Below, one piece after another: positions 18,529 to 26,810 of a stretch of DNA of 64,000 bases. Within the stretch, counting starts at the first letter, position 1. The number at the start of each line of letters is the position of its first letter. This DNA comes from Christiangramia salexigens (GTDB taxonomy: Bacteria > Bacteroidota > Bacteroidia > Flavobacteriales > Flavobacteriaceae). Below the pieces are notes generated by a model that made no database searches, was not told the origin of the DNA, and was given only the letters and a program-made list of their open reading frames with translations. Location of the stretch: contig NZ_CP018153.1 in assembly GCF_001889005.1 (NCBI RefSeq), forward strand, positions 1,708,501 to 1,772,500, given 5' to 3'. The position numbers and the translations under genes are program-made.

Positions 18529-19497
18529 ATGTCAGTTTTAGTATATATTGAATCAGAAGAAGGAAAATTTAAAAAAGCTTCATTTGAAGTTGCTTCCTAT
18601 GCCAAGGCAGTTGCTGAAAAAATGGGCACAAGCCTTACCGCAGTAACCTTTAATGCAGATGATGTTTCTGAACTTGGAACATACGGAGTAGACAAAGTAT
18701 TAAAGATAAGCAACGATAAGCTTTCTAATTTTAATGCGGAAGCTTACGCAGACGCAATTAAACAAGCTGCTCAAAAAGAAGGTACTAAACTTGTAGTATT
18801 AAGTCAGAGCGCGAATAGTAAATATCTGGCGCCGCTACTTGCCATTCAGTTAGAGGCAGGATATGCTTCTAATGTAGTAGCTCTTCCAGAGAGTACAGAG
18901 CCATTTACTGTTAAAAGAAGTGCTTTTACCAATAAGGCATTCAGCTTTACTCAGATAAGTACAGATGTAAAGATCGTTGGTCTATCCAAGAATGCTTTTG
19001 GTGCTAAAGAAAACCAGGCGGAAGCTTCTGCTGAAGATTTTAGCCCGGAACTTTCTGAAGGAGATTTCTCTGTGAATGTAGAATCTGTAGATAAGGCAAC
19101 TAATAAGGTAACTATCGCAGATGCTGAAGTAGTCGTATCTGGAGGTCGTGGTCTTAAAGGACCTGAGAACTGGGGAATGATAGAAGAGATGGCAGAAATC
19201 TTAGGAGCTGCAACAGCATGTTCCAAGCCTGTAAGTGATATGGGATGGAGACCTCATAGCGAACACGTAGGCCAAACCGGTAAGCCTGTAGCATCTAATC
19301 TTTACATCGCCGTAGGTATTTCAGGAGCTATCCAGCACCTGGCAGGTATCAACGCTGCTAAAACCAAAGTGGTTATAAACAATGATCCGGAAGCTCCTTT
19401 CTTTAAGGCTGCAGATTATGGTGTTGTTGGAGATGCCTTTGAGGTTGTACCGAAGCTAAATGAAAAATTGAAGGAATTTAAAGCTAAAAATGCATAA
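18529..19497 (+). CDS. etfA: Electron transfer flavoprotein, alpha subunit
   Basis: A 322-residue EtfA. The C-terminal FAD-binding domain is evident in VVSGGRGLKGPENWGM, the GWRPHSEHVGQTGKPV segment and LYIAVGISGAIQHLAG followed by INNDPEAPFF, all close to family consensus. It forms the heterodimer with EtfB encoded just upstream; both probably share one transcript that ends at a hairpin beginning 27 bases after the stop. Confidence 0.95.
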   Translation: MSVLVYIESEEGKFKKASFEVASYAKAVAEKMGTSLTAVTFNADDVSELGTYGVDKVLKISNDKLSNFNAEAYADAIKQAAQKEGTKLVVLSQSANSKYLAPLLAIQLEAGYASNVVALPESTEPFTVKRSAFTNKAFSFTQISTDVKIVGLSKNAFGAKENQAEASAEDFSPELSEGDFSVNVESVDKATNKVTIADAEVVVSGGRGLKGPENWGMIEEMAEILGAATACSKPVSDMGWRPHSEHVGQTGKPVASNLYIAVGISGAIQHLAGINAAKTKVVINNDPEAPFFKAADYGVVGDAFEVVPKLNEKLKEFKAKNA

Positions 19498-19523
19498 TTT
19501 TCATAAATTGTGCCCCATAAAAG

Positions 19524-19568
19524 GGCTGTCTAAATCTGGTGAAATGTCCTTATTTAGACAGCCTTTTT
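19524..19568 (+). terminator. Terminator after etfA
   Basis: Perfect 12-bp arms GGCTGTCTAAAT (19524-19535) and ATTTAGACAGCC (19552-19563) with a 16-base loop, followed by TTTTT. Confidence 0.85.
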
Positions 19569-19581
19569 AATTTATTGTAGT

Positions 19582-20214
19582 ATGAGTTTAGTGCGACTGA
19601 ATATAAAAGGAATTTCTTATAGTCAAACACAAAATGGAGCTTACGCTTTGATCCTCAATGAGGTAGGAGGCGAAAGAAAGCTGCCTATTGTGATAGGAGC
19701 ATTTGAAGCACAATCTATTGCAATTGCCCTCGAGAAAGAAATCAAACCTCCCCGCCCCCTTACACACGACCTGTTCAAGAACTTTTCAGACAGATTTGAG
19801 ATCATTGTAAAGCAAGTCATTATTCATAAACTAGTGGATGGAGTATTTTATTCCAGCCTGATTTGCGAAAGGGATGGCATTGAGGAGATCATAGATGCCA
19901 GAACGAGCGATGCAATAGCCCTGGCCCTTAGGTTTGACGCTCCAATTTTCACTTATAAGAATATTCTGGATAAGGCCGGTATCTATTTAAAGGCCGAAGA
20001 AAGACAGAGAGAGAAAAAGGAAAAAGAGGAGGAAGACATCATTTCTGAAGAACTTTTAAAGGAAGAAATTGAATTAACTTCAGACGAATCTGATTCCGCA
20101 GATTATAAAAGTATGTCTCTCGAAGAGTTAAATGAAATGCTCGCCCAGGCCGTTAGCCAGGAAGATTACGAAAAAGCAGCCCGATTAAGGGACGAAATTT
20201 CCAAAAGAAAATAA
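19582..20214 (+). CDS. Bifunctional nuclease family protein with UVR motif
   Basis: A 210-residue protein with an N-terminal BFN (DUF151) domain (about 1-138; GAYALILNEVGGERKLPIVIG and DARTSDAIALALRF) and a C-terminal UvrB/UvrC (UVR) motif (about 178-208; MSLEELNEMLAQAVSQEDYE then KAARLRDEI). The linker (140-175) is highly charged. BFN proteins have reported DNase/RNase activity in plants and occur widely in bacteria; the UVR motif is a helical-hairpin protein-interaction module. It is 6 bases upstream of the nucleoside transporter gene, so the two are likely co-transcribed. Confidence 0.85.
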   Translation: MSLVRLNIKGISYSQTQNGAYALILNEVGGERKLPIVIGAFEAQSIAIALEKEIKPPRPLTHDLFKNFSDRFEIIVKQVIIHKLVDGVFYSSLICERDGIEEIIDARTSDAIALALRFDAPIFTYKNILDKAGIYLKAEERQREKKEKEEEDIISEELLKEEIELTSDESDSADYKSMSLEELNEMLAQAVSQEDYEKAARLRDEISKRK

Positions 20215-20220
20215 CCCAAA

Positions 20221-21927
20221 ATGAACAGAATCTGGTGTTGCCTACTTCTGATTGTATTTTCCATTACATCAGCCAACTCACAAACGATCTCTAAAAACTG
20301 GCAACTCGAACACTCAGCCGACAGCATAAGTGAAAAAAGTATTTTCGGTGATGCAGCCCAGTTCGAATTCAATGAAGGCAGATTTCAATTCCTTGATAAG
20401 GAAGGTACAGATACCATTGCTTCCGGAGATTATTTATACCAGAATAAACTGCTGGTATTATTCTACAATCAACCAACAGATACTATACAGAACTTAAGGG
20501 TTTCGGCTCTTAGTGATTCTACGATGTCTATTAAGGCATCAGATACCTTTTACAACCTAAAGGTTAAGAATTCGAGTGCTTCAGAGGTGGTTCCTGTAGT
20601 AACCGCAAAGACAATGGTCCCCAGTGCAGGTTTTAGCACATCCAGTATCATACGCGGTATTATAGGGATGTTTTCCCTAATCTTTATAGCCTTCCTGTTT
20701 AGCAGCAATCGCCGGGCCATCAACTGGAAAACGGTTGGAATGGGTCTAGGTGGTCAGCTGTTACTCGCGATAGGAGTTTTAAAGATCACGGTGGTTCAGA
20801 AGGTATTTGAATTTGTTGGGAACATCTTTGTCCTAATTCTGGATTTTACTGCAGCCGGAAGTGAATTTCTTTTAGGAGGCATGATGGACGTAGATAGCTT
20901 CGGCTTCATATTCCTGTTCCAGGTATTACCAACAATTATATTCTTTTCAGCATTAACCTCAGTACTTTTCTATTTGGGAGTGATTCAGATAATTGTAAAA
21001 GGAATGGCCTGGGTCCTAACCAAATTGTTAGGCATATCCGGACCTGAAAGTTTAAGTGTAGCAGGGAATATATTTCTAGGTCAAACCGAGGCTCCGTTAA
21101 TGATCAAAGCATATCTGGAAAGAATGACGAGATCTGAGATCCTTCTGGTAATGGTAGGAGGAATGGCTACTGTGGCCGGTGGAGTACTTGCCGCATATAT
21201 AGGATTTCTTGGCGGAGATGACCCGGAACTTAGACTGCAATTTGCAAAACACCTATTAGCAGCCTCTGTAATGGCCGCTCCGGGAGCTATAGTTGTATCC
21301 AAGATCCTTTACCCACAGCAGCAAAAAGTTAATAAGGATGTTGAAGTTTCATCTGAAAAGATCGGATCTAACATACTCGACGCGATTGCTAACGGTACTA
21401 CTGAAGGTTTAAAACTAGCCGCAAATGTTGCCGCCATGCTACTTGTATTCATTGCATTTATTGCTATGATCAATTATGTACTTGGTTGGGTTGGGGGCTG
21501 GACAAGCCTTAATTCACTGATGGCTGAATATACTCCATATTCCAAATTCTCTCTTGAATCTATTTTAGGGATCATTTTCGCTCCTTTAATGTGGTTAATT
21601 GGAGTTGCAAAGGAAGATATGATGCTTATGGGGCAGCTTCTGGGAATTAAACTTGCAGCCAGTGAATTTGTAGGTTATGTTCAATTGGCAGACCTTAAAA
21701 ATCCGGCGAACGCACTTAGCCTTAATTTTGAGAAATCGGTTATTATGGCGACTTATATGCTATGCGGATTTGCAAATTTCGCTTCTATTGGGATACAAAT
21801 TGGAGGTATTGGTTCTCTTGCACCCGGACAGCGAAAAACTTTATCTGAATTTGGAATGAAGGCATTAATTGGAGGTACTCTTGCCTCTCTGCTTTCTGCT
21901 ACAATCGCAGGTATGATCATAGGTTAA
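20221..21927 (+). CDS. Concentrative nucleoside transporter (NupC/CNT) with periplasmic N-terminal domain
   Basis: A 568-residue inner-membrane transporter. Residues 1-21 are a signal peptide, about 22-130 a small beta-rich soluble domain, and from about 138 onward the CNT fold with its motifs: GQTEAPLMIKAYLERM, GGMATVAGGVLAAYIG and, in the C-terminal part, CGFANFASIGIQIGGIGSLAPG. CNTs import nucleosides with Na+ or H+. The N-terminal exported domain is absent from Escherichia coli NupC (about 400 aa). It follows the BFN gene by 6 bases. Nucleoside import fits with thyA downstream and the kinases elsewhere in the window. Confidence 0.9.
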   Translation: MNRIWCCLLLIVFSITSANSQTISKNWQLEHSADSISEKSIFGDAAQFEFNEGRFQFLDKEGTDTIASGDYLYQNKLLVLFYNQPTDTIQNLRVSALSDSTMSIKASDTFYNLKVKNSSASEVVPVVTAKTMVPSAGFSTSSIIRGIIGMFSLIFIAFLFSSNRRAINWKTVGMGLGGQLLLAIGVLKITVVQKVFEFVGNIFVLILDFTAAGSEFLLGGMMDVDSFGFIFLFQVLPTIIFFSALTSVLFYLGVIQIIVKGMAWVLTKLLGISGPESLSVAGNIFLGQTEAPLMIKAYLERMTRSEILLVMVGGMATVAGGVLAAYIGFLGGDDPELRLQFAKHLLAASVMAAPGAIVVSKILYPQQQKVNKDVEVSSEKIGSNILDAIANGTTEGLKLAANVAAMLLVFIAFIAMINYVLGWVGGWTSLNSLMAEYTPYSKFSLESILGIIFAPLMWLIGVAKEDMMLMGQLLGIKLAASEFVGYVQLADLKNPANALSLNFEKSVIMATYMLCGFANFASIGIQIGGIGSLAPGQRKTLSEFGMKALIGGTLASLLSATIAGMIIG

Positions 21928-21959
21928 CCGGGACCTAATTATTTGGTTAAAAACCTTTT
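21922..21959 (+). terminator. Weak hairpin after the nucleoside transporter gene
   Basis: TTAACC around the stop codon can pair with GGTTAA at 21945-21950, followed by AAACCTTTT. The stem is short and the loop long, so termination is uncertain. Confidence 0.3.
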
Positions 21960-22125
21960 AATAAGTCAGGACTTTTAAATCGAATAAACTTCAGCTTGTT
22001 TTATATTTTAGCTTTCAGGGACCTGTTTTTTTAACTAATAAACCAGCAAATTAGCCTATATTCCCTTTTGATTCGTAGGCCTTATGAAGGCGTCCCCGTC
22101 TGTTAATTATAATAGCACAGCACAA

Positions 22126-22950
22126 ATGAAACAATATCACGATTTACTGAAGCATGTCCTTGAACATGGAGCTCAGAAAGGAGATCGCACCGGAACTGGC
22201 ACAAAGAGCGTATTTGGATACCAGATGAGATTTGATCTTAGTGAGGGCTTCCCAATGGTCACCACCAAAAAATTACATTTAAAATCCATAATCTACGAAT
22301 TGCTCTGGTTCCTTAAAGGGGACACCAATATTGAGTACTTGAAGGAAAATGGAGTACGTATTTGGAATGAATGGGCAGACGAAAATGGTGATCTGGGCCC
22401 CGTTTACGGCCACCAATGGAGAAATTGGAACAGTGAAGACATAGACCAGATCAAAGAAGTTATTGAAACCTTGAAGAATAATCCGAATAGCAGAAGAATG
22501 CTGGTATCTGCCTGGAATCCTTCAGTGCTACCAGATACTTCTGTTTCTTTTTCAGAAAATGTAGCAAATGGTAAAGCCGCTCTCCCTCCCTGTCACGCCT
22601 TCTTCCAATTCTATGTAGCCGACGGAAAATTATCCTGCCAGTTATATCAAAGAAGTGCCGACATATTTTTAGGAGTACCTTTTAATATTGCTTCATACGC
22701 ATTATTAACCATGATGATGGCCCAGGTATGCGGTTATGAACCCGGTGACTTTATCCATAGTTTTGGAGATGCCCACATTTACAGCAACCACATGGAGCAG
22801 GTAAAACTCCAGTTAAGCAGGGATCCAAGACCTTTACCTCGAATGAAACTCAATCCGGAAGTCACGGATATTTTTGAATTTAAATATGAAGATTTTAAAT
22901 TAGAGGATTATGACCCGCATCCTGGTATTAAAGCCAGTGTTGCAGTTTAA
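22126..22950 (+). CDS. thyA: Thymidylate synthase
   Basis: A 274-residue ThyA that methylates dUMP to dTMP with methylenetetrahydrofolate. The catalytic cysteine is C156 in [15 protein letters not shown] near 20 binds the dUMP phosphate, and [20 protein letters not shown] is the usual core. About ten extra residues sit just before the active site loop (around 138-149) compared with the E. coli enzyme. The frame opens at an ATG at 22084, but MKQYHDLL at 22126 matches the family start; the longer form remains possible. DHFR, its partner in folate recycling, is at 28415. Confidence 0.93.
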   Translation: MKQYHDLLKHVLEHGAQKGDRTGTGTKSVFGYQMRFDLSEGFPMVTTKKLHLKSIIYELLWFLKGDTNIEYLKENGVRIWNEWADENGDLGPVYGHQWRNWNSEDIDQIKEVIETLKNNPNSRRMLVSAWNPSVLPDTSVSFSENVANGKAALPPCHAFFQFYVADGKLSCQLYQRSADIFLGVPFNIASYALLTMMMAQVCGYEPGDFIHSFGDAHIYSNHMEQVKLQLSRDPRPLPRMKLNPEVTDIFEFKYEDFKLEDYDPHPGIKASVAV

Positions 22951-22975
22951 TTTAATCGTTTAAAATTTTATTATT

Positions 22976-23353
22976 ATGAAAAAAGTATTAGTTATCACAT
23001 GTTTTTTACTGGGAGGCCTTGGCCTTGCAAATGCACAGCAAACTTCGCCGGTATGGCCGGGTTGCGAAGGCAGCGAAGATGTAAAAAAATGTTTTAACCA
23101 AAAGCTTTCTAAACACGTACAGGAAAATTACGAATACCCTAAAAATGATGCCGGAGAATATGTTCGGGGGAAAGTTACCATCTCTTTTCAAATAGATGAA
23201 AATGGAGAGGTTGCTATAAATTCCATCGAAGGCCCGGAACCAAAAGTTAACCAGGCGGCAAGGGAGATGATAAAAAAGATCCCAGATATGAAGCCTGGTA
23301 CATTAAATGGTGAACCCGATGCACGGAATTTCACTGTTCCATTTAACTTCTAA
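22976..23353 (+). CDS. Secreted TonB-C-like small protein, copy 1
   Basis: A 125-residue protein with signal peptide (cleaved near ANAQ/QTSP) and a single domain resembling the TonB C-terminal fold: WPGCEG at the start of the mature part, YEYPKNDAGEYVRGKVTISF, QIDENGEVAINSIEGPEP and a final VPFNF. It lacks the transmembrane anchor and proline-rich linker of a true TonB, so it cannot span the periplasm as an energy transducer. The neighbouring downstream gene is a paralogue in tandem, 14 bases away. Two conserved cysteines (in PGCEG and KKCFN) could form a disulfide. Confidence 0.75.
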   Translation: MKKVLVITCFLLGGLGLANAQQTSPVWPGCEGSEDVKKCFNQKLSKHVQENYEYPKNDAGEYVRGKVTISFQIDENGEVAINSIEGPEPKVNQAAREMIKKIPDMKPGTLNGEPDARNFTVPFNF

Positions 23354-23367
23354 AACATAAAATTGCT

Positions 23368-23778
23368 ATGAAAAAGTTTTTAATAATTGCCTGCATGTTG
23401 GCTGGATTCACTGGCTTTGCTCAGGAAGGTATTGAAGTAAAGGGCAATAAAATCACCATAAAGGAATCTGCACCCGTTTGGCCGGGTTGTGAAGGCAATG
23501 AAGATCTGGATGCCTGTTTTAATAAAATGCTGATGCAGCATGTACGCAAAACCTATAAATATCCTAAGAATGAAAAAGGAGAATTTATAAGAGGAAAAGC
23601 GACCGTTTCCATGATCGTAAATGAAAAAGGAAAAGTTGTGGTTAAATCGGTTGAAGGCAAATATCCCGCGATCAATAAGGAGGCAAAACGAATGGTTGAA
23701 GCCATGCCTACAATGATTCCGGGAACCAAGGCAGGGAAACCAACATCAATTAGCTATAAGATTCCACTTAATTTTTAA
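23368..23778 (+). CDS. Secreted TonB-C-like small protein, copy 2
   Basis: A 136-residue paralogue of the preceding protein, with signal peptide (GFAQ) and the same WPGCEG, CFNKML, YPKNEKGEF, RGKATVSMIVNEKGKVVV and IPLNF landmarks, plus a short insertion (EVKGNKITIKES) after the signal peptide. The two genes clearly arose by tandem duplication and then diverged. Mature protein is a lone TonB-C-like domain with the same two cysteines. Periplasmic role unknown. Confidence 0.75.
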   Translation: MKKFLIIACMLAGFTGFAQEGIEVKGNKITIKESAPVWPGCEGNEDLDACFNKMLMQHVRKTYKYPKNEKGEFIRGKATVSMIVNEKGKVVVKSVEGKYPAINKEAKRMVEAMPTMIPGTKAGKPTSISYKIPLNF

Positions 23779-23834
23779 GGATTTATTTAACTACACCTTA
23801 ACGGCATCTTTAGAAAGCCACCTAACAAAATTTG

Positions 23835-23842
23835 TAAATTTG
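23835..23842 (+). promoter_or_regulatory. -7 element of the ergothioneine operon
   Basis: TAAATTTG, an exact TAnnTTTG box, 30 bases before the egtB ATG. It directly precedes a perfect inverted repeat (23844-23864). Confidence 0.55.
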
Positions 23843-23843
23843 A

Positions 23844-23871
23844 GTGATACCCAAAAAGTATCACTTTTTTT
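23844..23871 (+). promoter_or_regulatory. Inverted repeat with T-run immediately before egtB
   Basis: GTGATAC (23844-23850) and GTATCAC (23858-23864) flank CCAAAAA and are followed by seven T residues that run straight into the egtB ATG at 23872. It looks like an intrinsic terminator, but the likely start point of transcription lies within its left arm, so an operator role is equally possible. Confidence 0.6.
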
Positions 23872-25038
23872 ATGCTTTCACAGGAAGACTTAATTCAACT
23901 TTTTAAAAAGACCAGAGCAGACACAGAAAAAATATGTTCTTTTCTGGAGACTGAAGACTATGTTGTACAACCTATAGAAGATGTTTCACCACCCAAATGG
24001 CATCTTGGGCATACCACCTGGTTCTTTGAAGAATTCGTCTTAAAGCAATATTCCCCCTCTCATAAGCTCTTTGACGAAAACACTGCCTATGTGTTTAATA
24101 GTTATTATGAAAGTGTTGGAGACAAGGTTATAAGAACCAATAGGGGGAACCTTTCAAGACCAACGGTAGCCTGGATCTATGAGTTCAGAAAATATATCAC
24201 TCAGGCAATGCTGGAGCTTCTGAATAATCGAAAACTGGATGAAGAGGCACTGGGCGTCATTGAAATAGGTTGCCATCATGAAAAACAACATCAGGAACTG
24301 CTATATACCGATATAAAATATATTCTCGGTAATAATCCTTTATTTCCGGTATATAATAAACAATTCAATGAAAATCTGATTCAGAAGTATCACAGGGAAT
24401 GGATAGAAATTGAAGAAGGAGTATATAAGATAGGTCACGATTCCAGCAGCTTCTGCTACGATAATGAATTGGCTGCCCATAAAACATATCTGCACAAATA
24501 CAAGATATCCAATAAGCTGGTTACCAATGCTGAGTTTCTTGAGTTTATGAAGGATGGCGGTTATCAGGACGTATTGCTGTGGCATGCTGAAGCCTGGGAA
24601 TGGATACAGGAACACGATATCAATTCACCATTTTACTGGCATAAAATAGACGGGGAATGGCATCAATACACCCTGCAAGGTCTGGGAAAACTAAATCCTG
24701 AAGCGCCGGTAACTCATATTTCATATTTTGAAGCATTTGCTTATGCTCAATGGAAGGGAATGAGATTACCAACAGAAGAAGAGTGGGAAGTTGCACAGGA
24801 CAATTTTGAATGGGGCAGCCGATGGGAATGGACTGAAAGCGCCTATTCGCCATATCCGGGTTACGAAAAACCTGAAGGGGCACTCGGGGAGTATAACGGA
24901 AAATTTATGGTGAACCAAAAGGTATTACGCGGTGGCTCGGTTGCGACCAGCTCAGATCATACCAGACATACTTATAGAAATTTTTTTCATCCACATCAAC
25001 GATGGCAGTTTACCGGCTTCCGACTTGTAAATACTTAA
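23872..25038 (+). CDS. egtB: Ergothioneine biosynthesis sulfoxide synthase EgtB
   Basis: A 388-residue non-heme iron enzyme joining a DinB_2 four-helix domain (about 1-150) to a formylglycine-generating-enzyme-like domain (about 170-388). Iron ligands H47 (in WHLGHT), H136 and H140 (HEKQH) are present. The C-terminal domain shows GHDSSSFCYDNEL, RLPTEEEWEVA, VLRGGS and the WQFTGFRL end. EgtB forms the C-S bond between trimethylhistidine and cysteine or gamma-glutamylcysteine. egtD follows after 5 bases. No glutamate-cysteine ligase or egtC amidase is nearby, which may mean cysteine is used directly. Confidence 0.93.
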   Translation: MLSQEDLIQLFKKTRADTEKICSFLETEDYVVQPIEDVSPPKWHLGHTTWFFEEFVLKQYSPSHKLFDENTAYVFNSYYESVGDKVIRTNRGNLSRPTVAWIYEFRKYITQAMLELLNNRKLDEEALGVIEIGCHHEKQHQELLYTDIKYILGNNPLFPVYNKQFNENLIQKYHREWIEIEEGVYKIGHDSSSFCYDNELAAHKTYLHKYKISNKLVTNAEFLEFMKDGGYQDVLLWHAEAWEWIQEHDINSPFYWHKIDGEWHQYTLQGLGKLNPEAPVTHISYFEAFAYAQWKGMRLPTEEEWEVAQDNFEWGSRWEWTESAYSPYPGYEKPEGALGEYNGKFMVNQKVLRGGSVATSSDHTRHTYRNFFHPHQRWQFTGFRLVNT

Positions 25039-25043
25039 TCTGA

Positions 25044-26012
25044 ATGAAAACCACACCAAAAACCATGTTCTCATCTGCCTTTGCAGAGGACACATATAAA
25101 GGACTAACCAGTTTTCCGAAATATTTGTTGTCCCAGTATATCTATGATGAAAAAGGAGATAAACTTTTTCAGCAGATCATGAATATGCCGGAATATTATC
25201 TCACTTCCTGCGAATTCAATATTTTAAAAAGTAATGCTGAAGAAATTGCCGGATCGATTGGAAATAAAGATGGTTTCGACCTAATAGAACTTGGTGCCGG
25301 AGATGGTAAAAAAACAAAGATCCTACTTCAGGAATTTGTAGACAAGCAATTTAATTTTGATTATCTCCCTATAGACATTAGCCAAAGCGTACTCCAGGAA
25401 CTTGAGGCTTCTTTAAACCGGGAGATTCCACAGGTAAACGTAAGAGCTCAGCAGGGTACATATTTTAAAACCCTGGAAAAACTTTCTGATTATAGCTCCA
25501 GAAACAAGGCTATCCTTGTTCTTGGAAGTAATATCGGAAATCTATCACACGAAAAAGCGGTGGATTTTTTGGCCAATATCGCTAAAGCCATGAATGAGGA
25601 TGATAAACTATTTATGGGATTTGATCAGAAAAAACATCCGCAGAAGATTCTTGATGCCTACAACGACCCTGCGGGAATTACCGAAGCATTCAATAAAAAT
25701 CTTCTTGTCCGTATCAATTCTGAATTGGAAGGCAATTTTGATCTGGATAAATTTCTACATTGGGAGACCTATAATCCAGAGACGGGAACAGCAAGAAGTT
25801 TTTTAGTTAGCAAAGAAGATCAAAAAGTTACGATCAAAAAAATAGGGCTTGAAGTTATTTTTAAAGCCTGGGAAAGCATACATACAGAGATCTCTCAAAA
25901 ATATGATGACAGCATCGTAAACTGGCTGGCAGATGAGGCAGGCCTTAAGGTAGAAACTTCTTTTGGCGATGAAATGAAATGCTATAAGAATTACATTTTT
26001 AAGATCAAATAA
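25044..26012 (+). CDS. egtD: L-histidine N(alpha)-methyltransferase EgtD
   Basis: A 322-residue SAM-dependent methyltransferase of the EgtD/DUF2260 family that trimethylates histidine to hercynine. The SAM loop is ELGAGDGKKT (82-91), the family signature PEYYLTSCE is at 49-57, and LGSNIGNLSHEKA is the later motif. Length matches characterised EgtD. It sits between egtB (5-base gap) and a DUF427 gene (5-base gap), so all three form one operon. Confidence 0.94.
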   Translation: MKTTPKTMFSSAFAEDTYKGLTSFPKYLLSQYIYDEKGDKLFQQIMNMPEYYLTSCEFNILKSNAEEIAGSIGNKDGFDLIELGAGDGKKTKILLQEFVDKQFNFDYLPIDISQSVLQELEASLNREIPQVNVRAQQGTYFKTLEKLSDYSSRNKAILVLGSNIGNLSHEKAVDFLANIAKAMNEDDKLFMGFDQKKHPQKILDAYNDPAGITEAFNKNLLVRINSELEGNFDLDKFLHWETYNPETGTARSFLVSKEDQKVTIKKIGLEVIFKAWESIHTEISQKYDDSIVNWLADEAGLKVETSFGDEMKCYKNYIFKIK

Positions 26013-26017
26013 GACTA

Positions 26018-26299
26018 ATGAAAGCATATTGGAATGACACTCTTATAGCAGAAAGTGATGATACCAGGATCGTGGAAAACAATCATTATTTCCCGATGAA
26101 AGATATCAGGTTAGAATATTTTATAAAAAGTCCCTTAAATACCAGATGTGTCTGGAAAGGCGAAGCATCCTATTTTCATATAAAAGTAGACGGCGAACTT
26201 AATAAGGACGCCGCCTGGTATTATCCCACCACCAGCCATGCAGCAAAACCTATTGAAAATTATGTCGCATTCTGGAAGGGTGTAAAAGTTTCAGAATAA
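26018..26299 (+). CDS. DUF427 domain protein
   Basis: A 93-residue single-domain DUF427 protein (MKAYWNDTLIAESDDTRIVE, CVWKGEASYFHI, AAWYYPTTSHAAKPIENYVAFW are the usual landmarks). The family has a compact beta-fold and no confirmed biochemical role. It is the last gene of the egtB-egtD operon with a 5-base spacing, which suggests a link to ergothioneine metabolism by context only. Confidence 0.85.
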   Translation: MKAYWNDTLIAESDDTRIVENNHYFPMKDIRLEYFIKSPLNTRCVWKGEASYFHIKVDGELNKDAAWYYPTTSHAAKPIENYVAFWKGVKVSE

Positions 26300-26321
26300 A
26301 GGCAATCTGCTAGAAGCCGAA

Positions 26322-26612
26322 TTATACGATCACTACACTGTTATCTGTGGAAGCAAAATCATTCCATTTATATGCGTCAGCCTGAGTTTCATTAACCCAC
26401 TGTCCGTCTACTATATATCTGAATTGATATTCATGCTCCACAGGCAGATTTAATTGAGCTTTAAAATTGCCATTTTTGAACTTCTTTAATTTCGTGGTCT
26501 TCCAGCCATTAAAATCTCCGGCAACCTCAACGCTTTTCGCATCTTTGGCAGCAACACAAAATGTCACCTTACACTCCGGCTTAGATTTTAAATATTGTTT
26601 TGATAAAGGCAT
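26322..26612 (-). CDS. Glycogen-binding / isoamylase early-set domain protein
   Basis: A 96-residue stand-alone CBM48-like (isoamylase N-terminal, AMPK glycogen-binding) domain: VEVAGDFNGWKTTKLKKF then HEYQFRYIVDGQWVNETQAD. The conserved tryptophans and GDFNGW motif indicate alpha-glucan binding. No catalytic domain or signal peptide is attached. It is convergent with the ergothioneine operon. Stand-alone versions occur in many flavobacteria; their partner proteins are not known from this sequence. Confidence 0.82.
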   Translation of the reverse strand: MPLSKQYLKSKPECKVTFCVAAKDAKSVEVAGDFNGWKTTKLKKFKNGNFKAQLNLPVEHEYQFRYIVDGQWVNETQADAYKWNDFASTDNSVVIV

Positions 26613-26810
26613 GGTTATATATTTACTGGTTTATAATTCAAATTTAAAGCATTATTTAATTATAAAACAATACAAATCAATAGGTTATATAATTTTTTCG
26701 AATAAACGAATTTAAACATTGAATCTTCACGAATACAGAAATACGAAATCGTTATAACTAAATTAAAATCTAATTATCGTAAAAATTTAACGTAACAGGA
26801 TGATGCTTTT

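Noticed and set aside
26018..26299. DUF427 gene considered as an ergothioneine enzyme proper
   Set aside because: Operon context suggests a link, but no catalytic motif or known step supports assigning a reaction.
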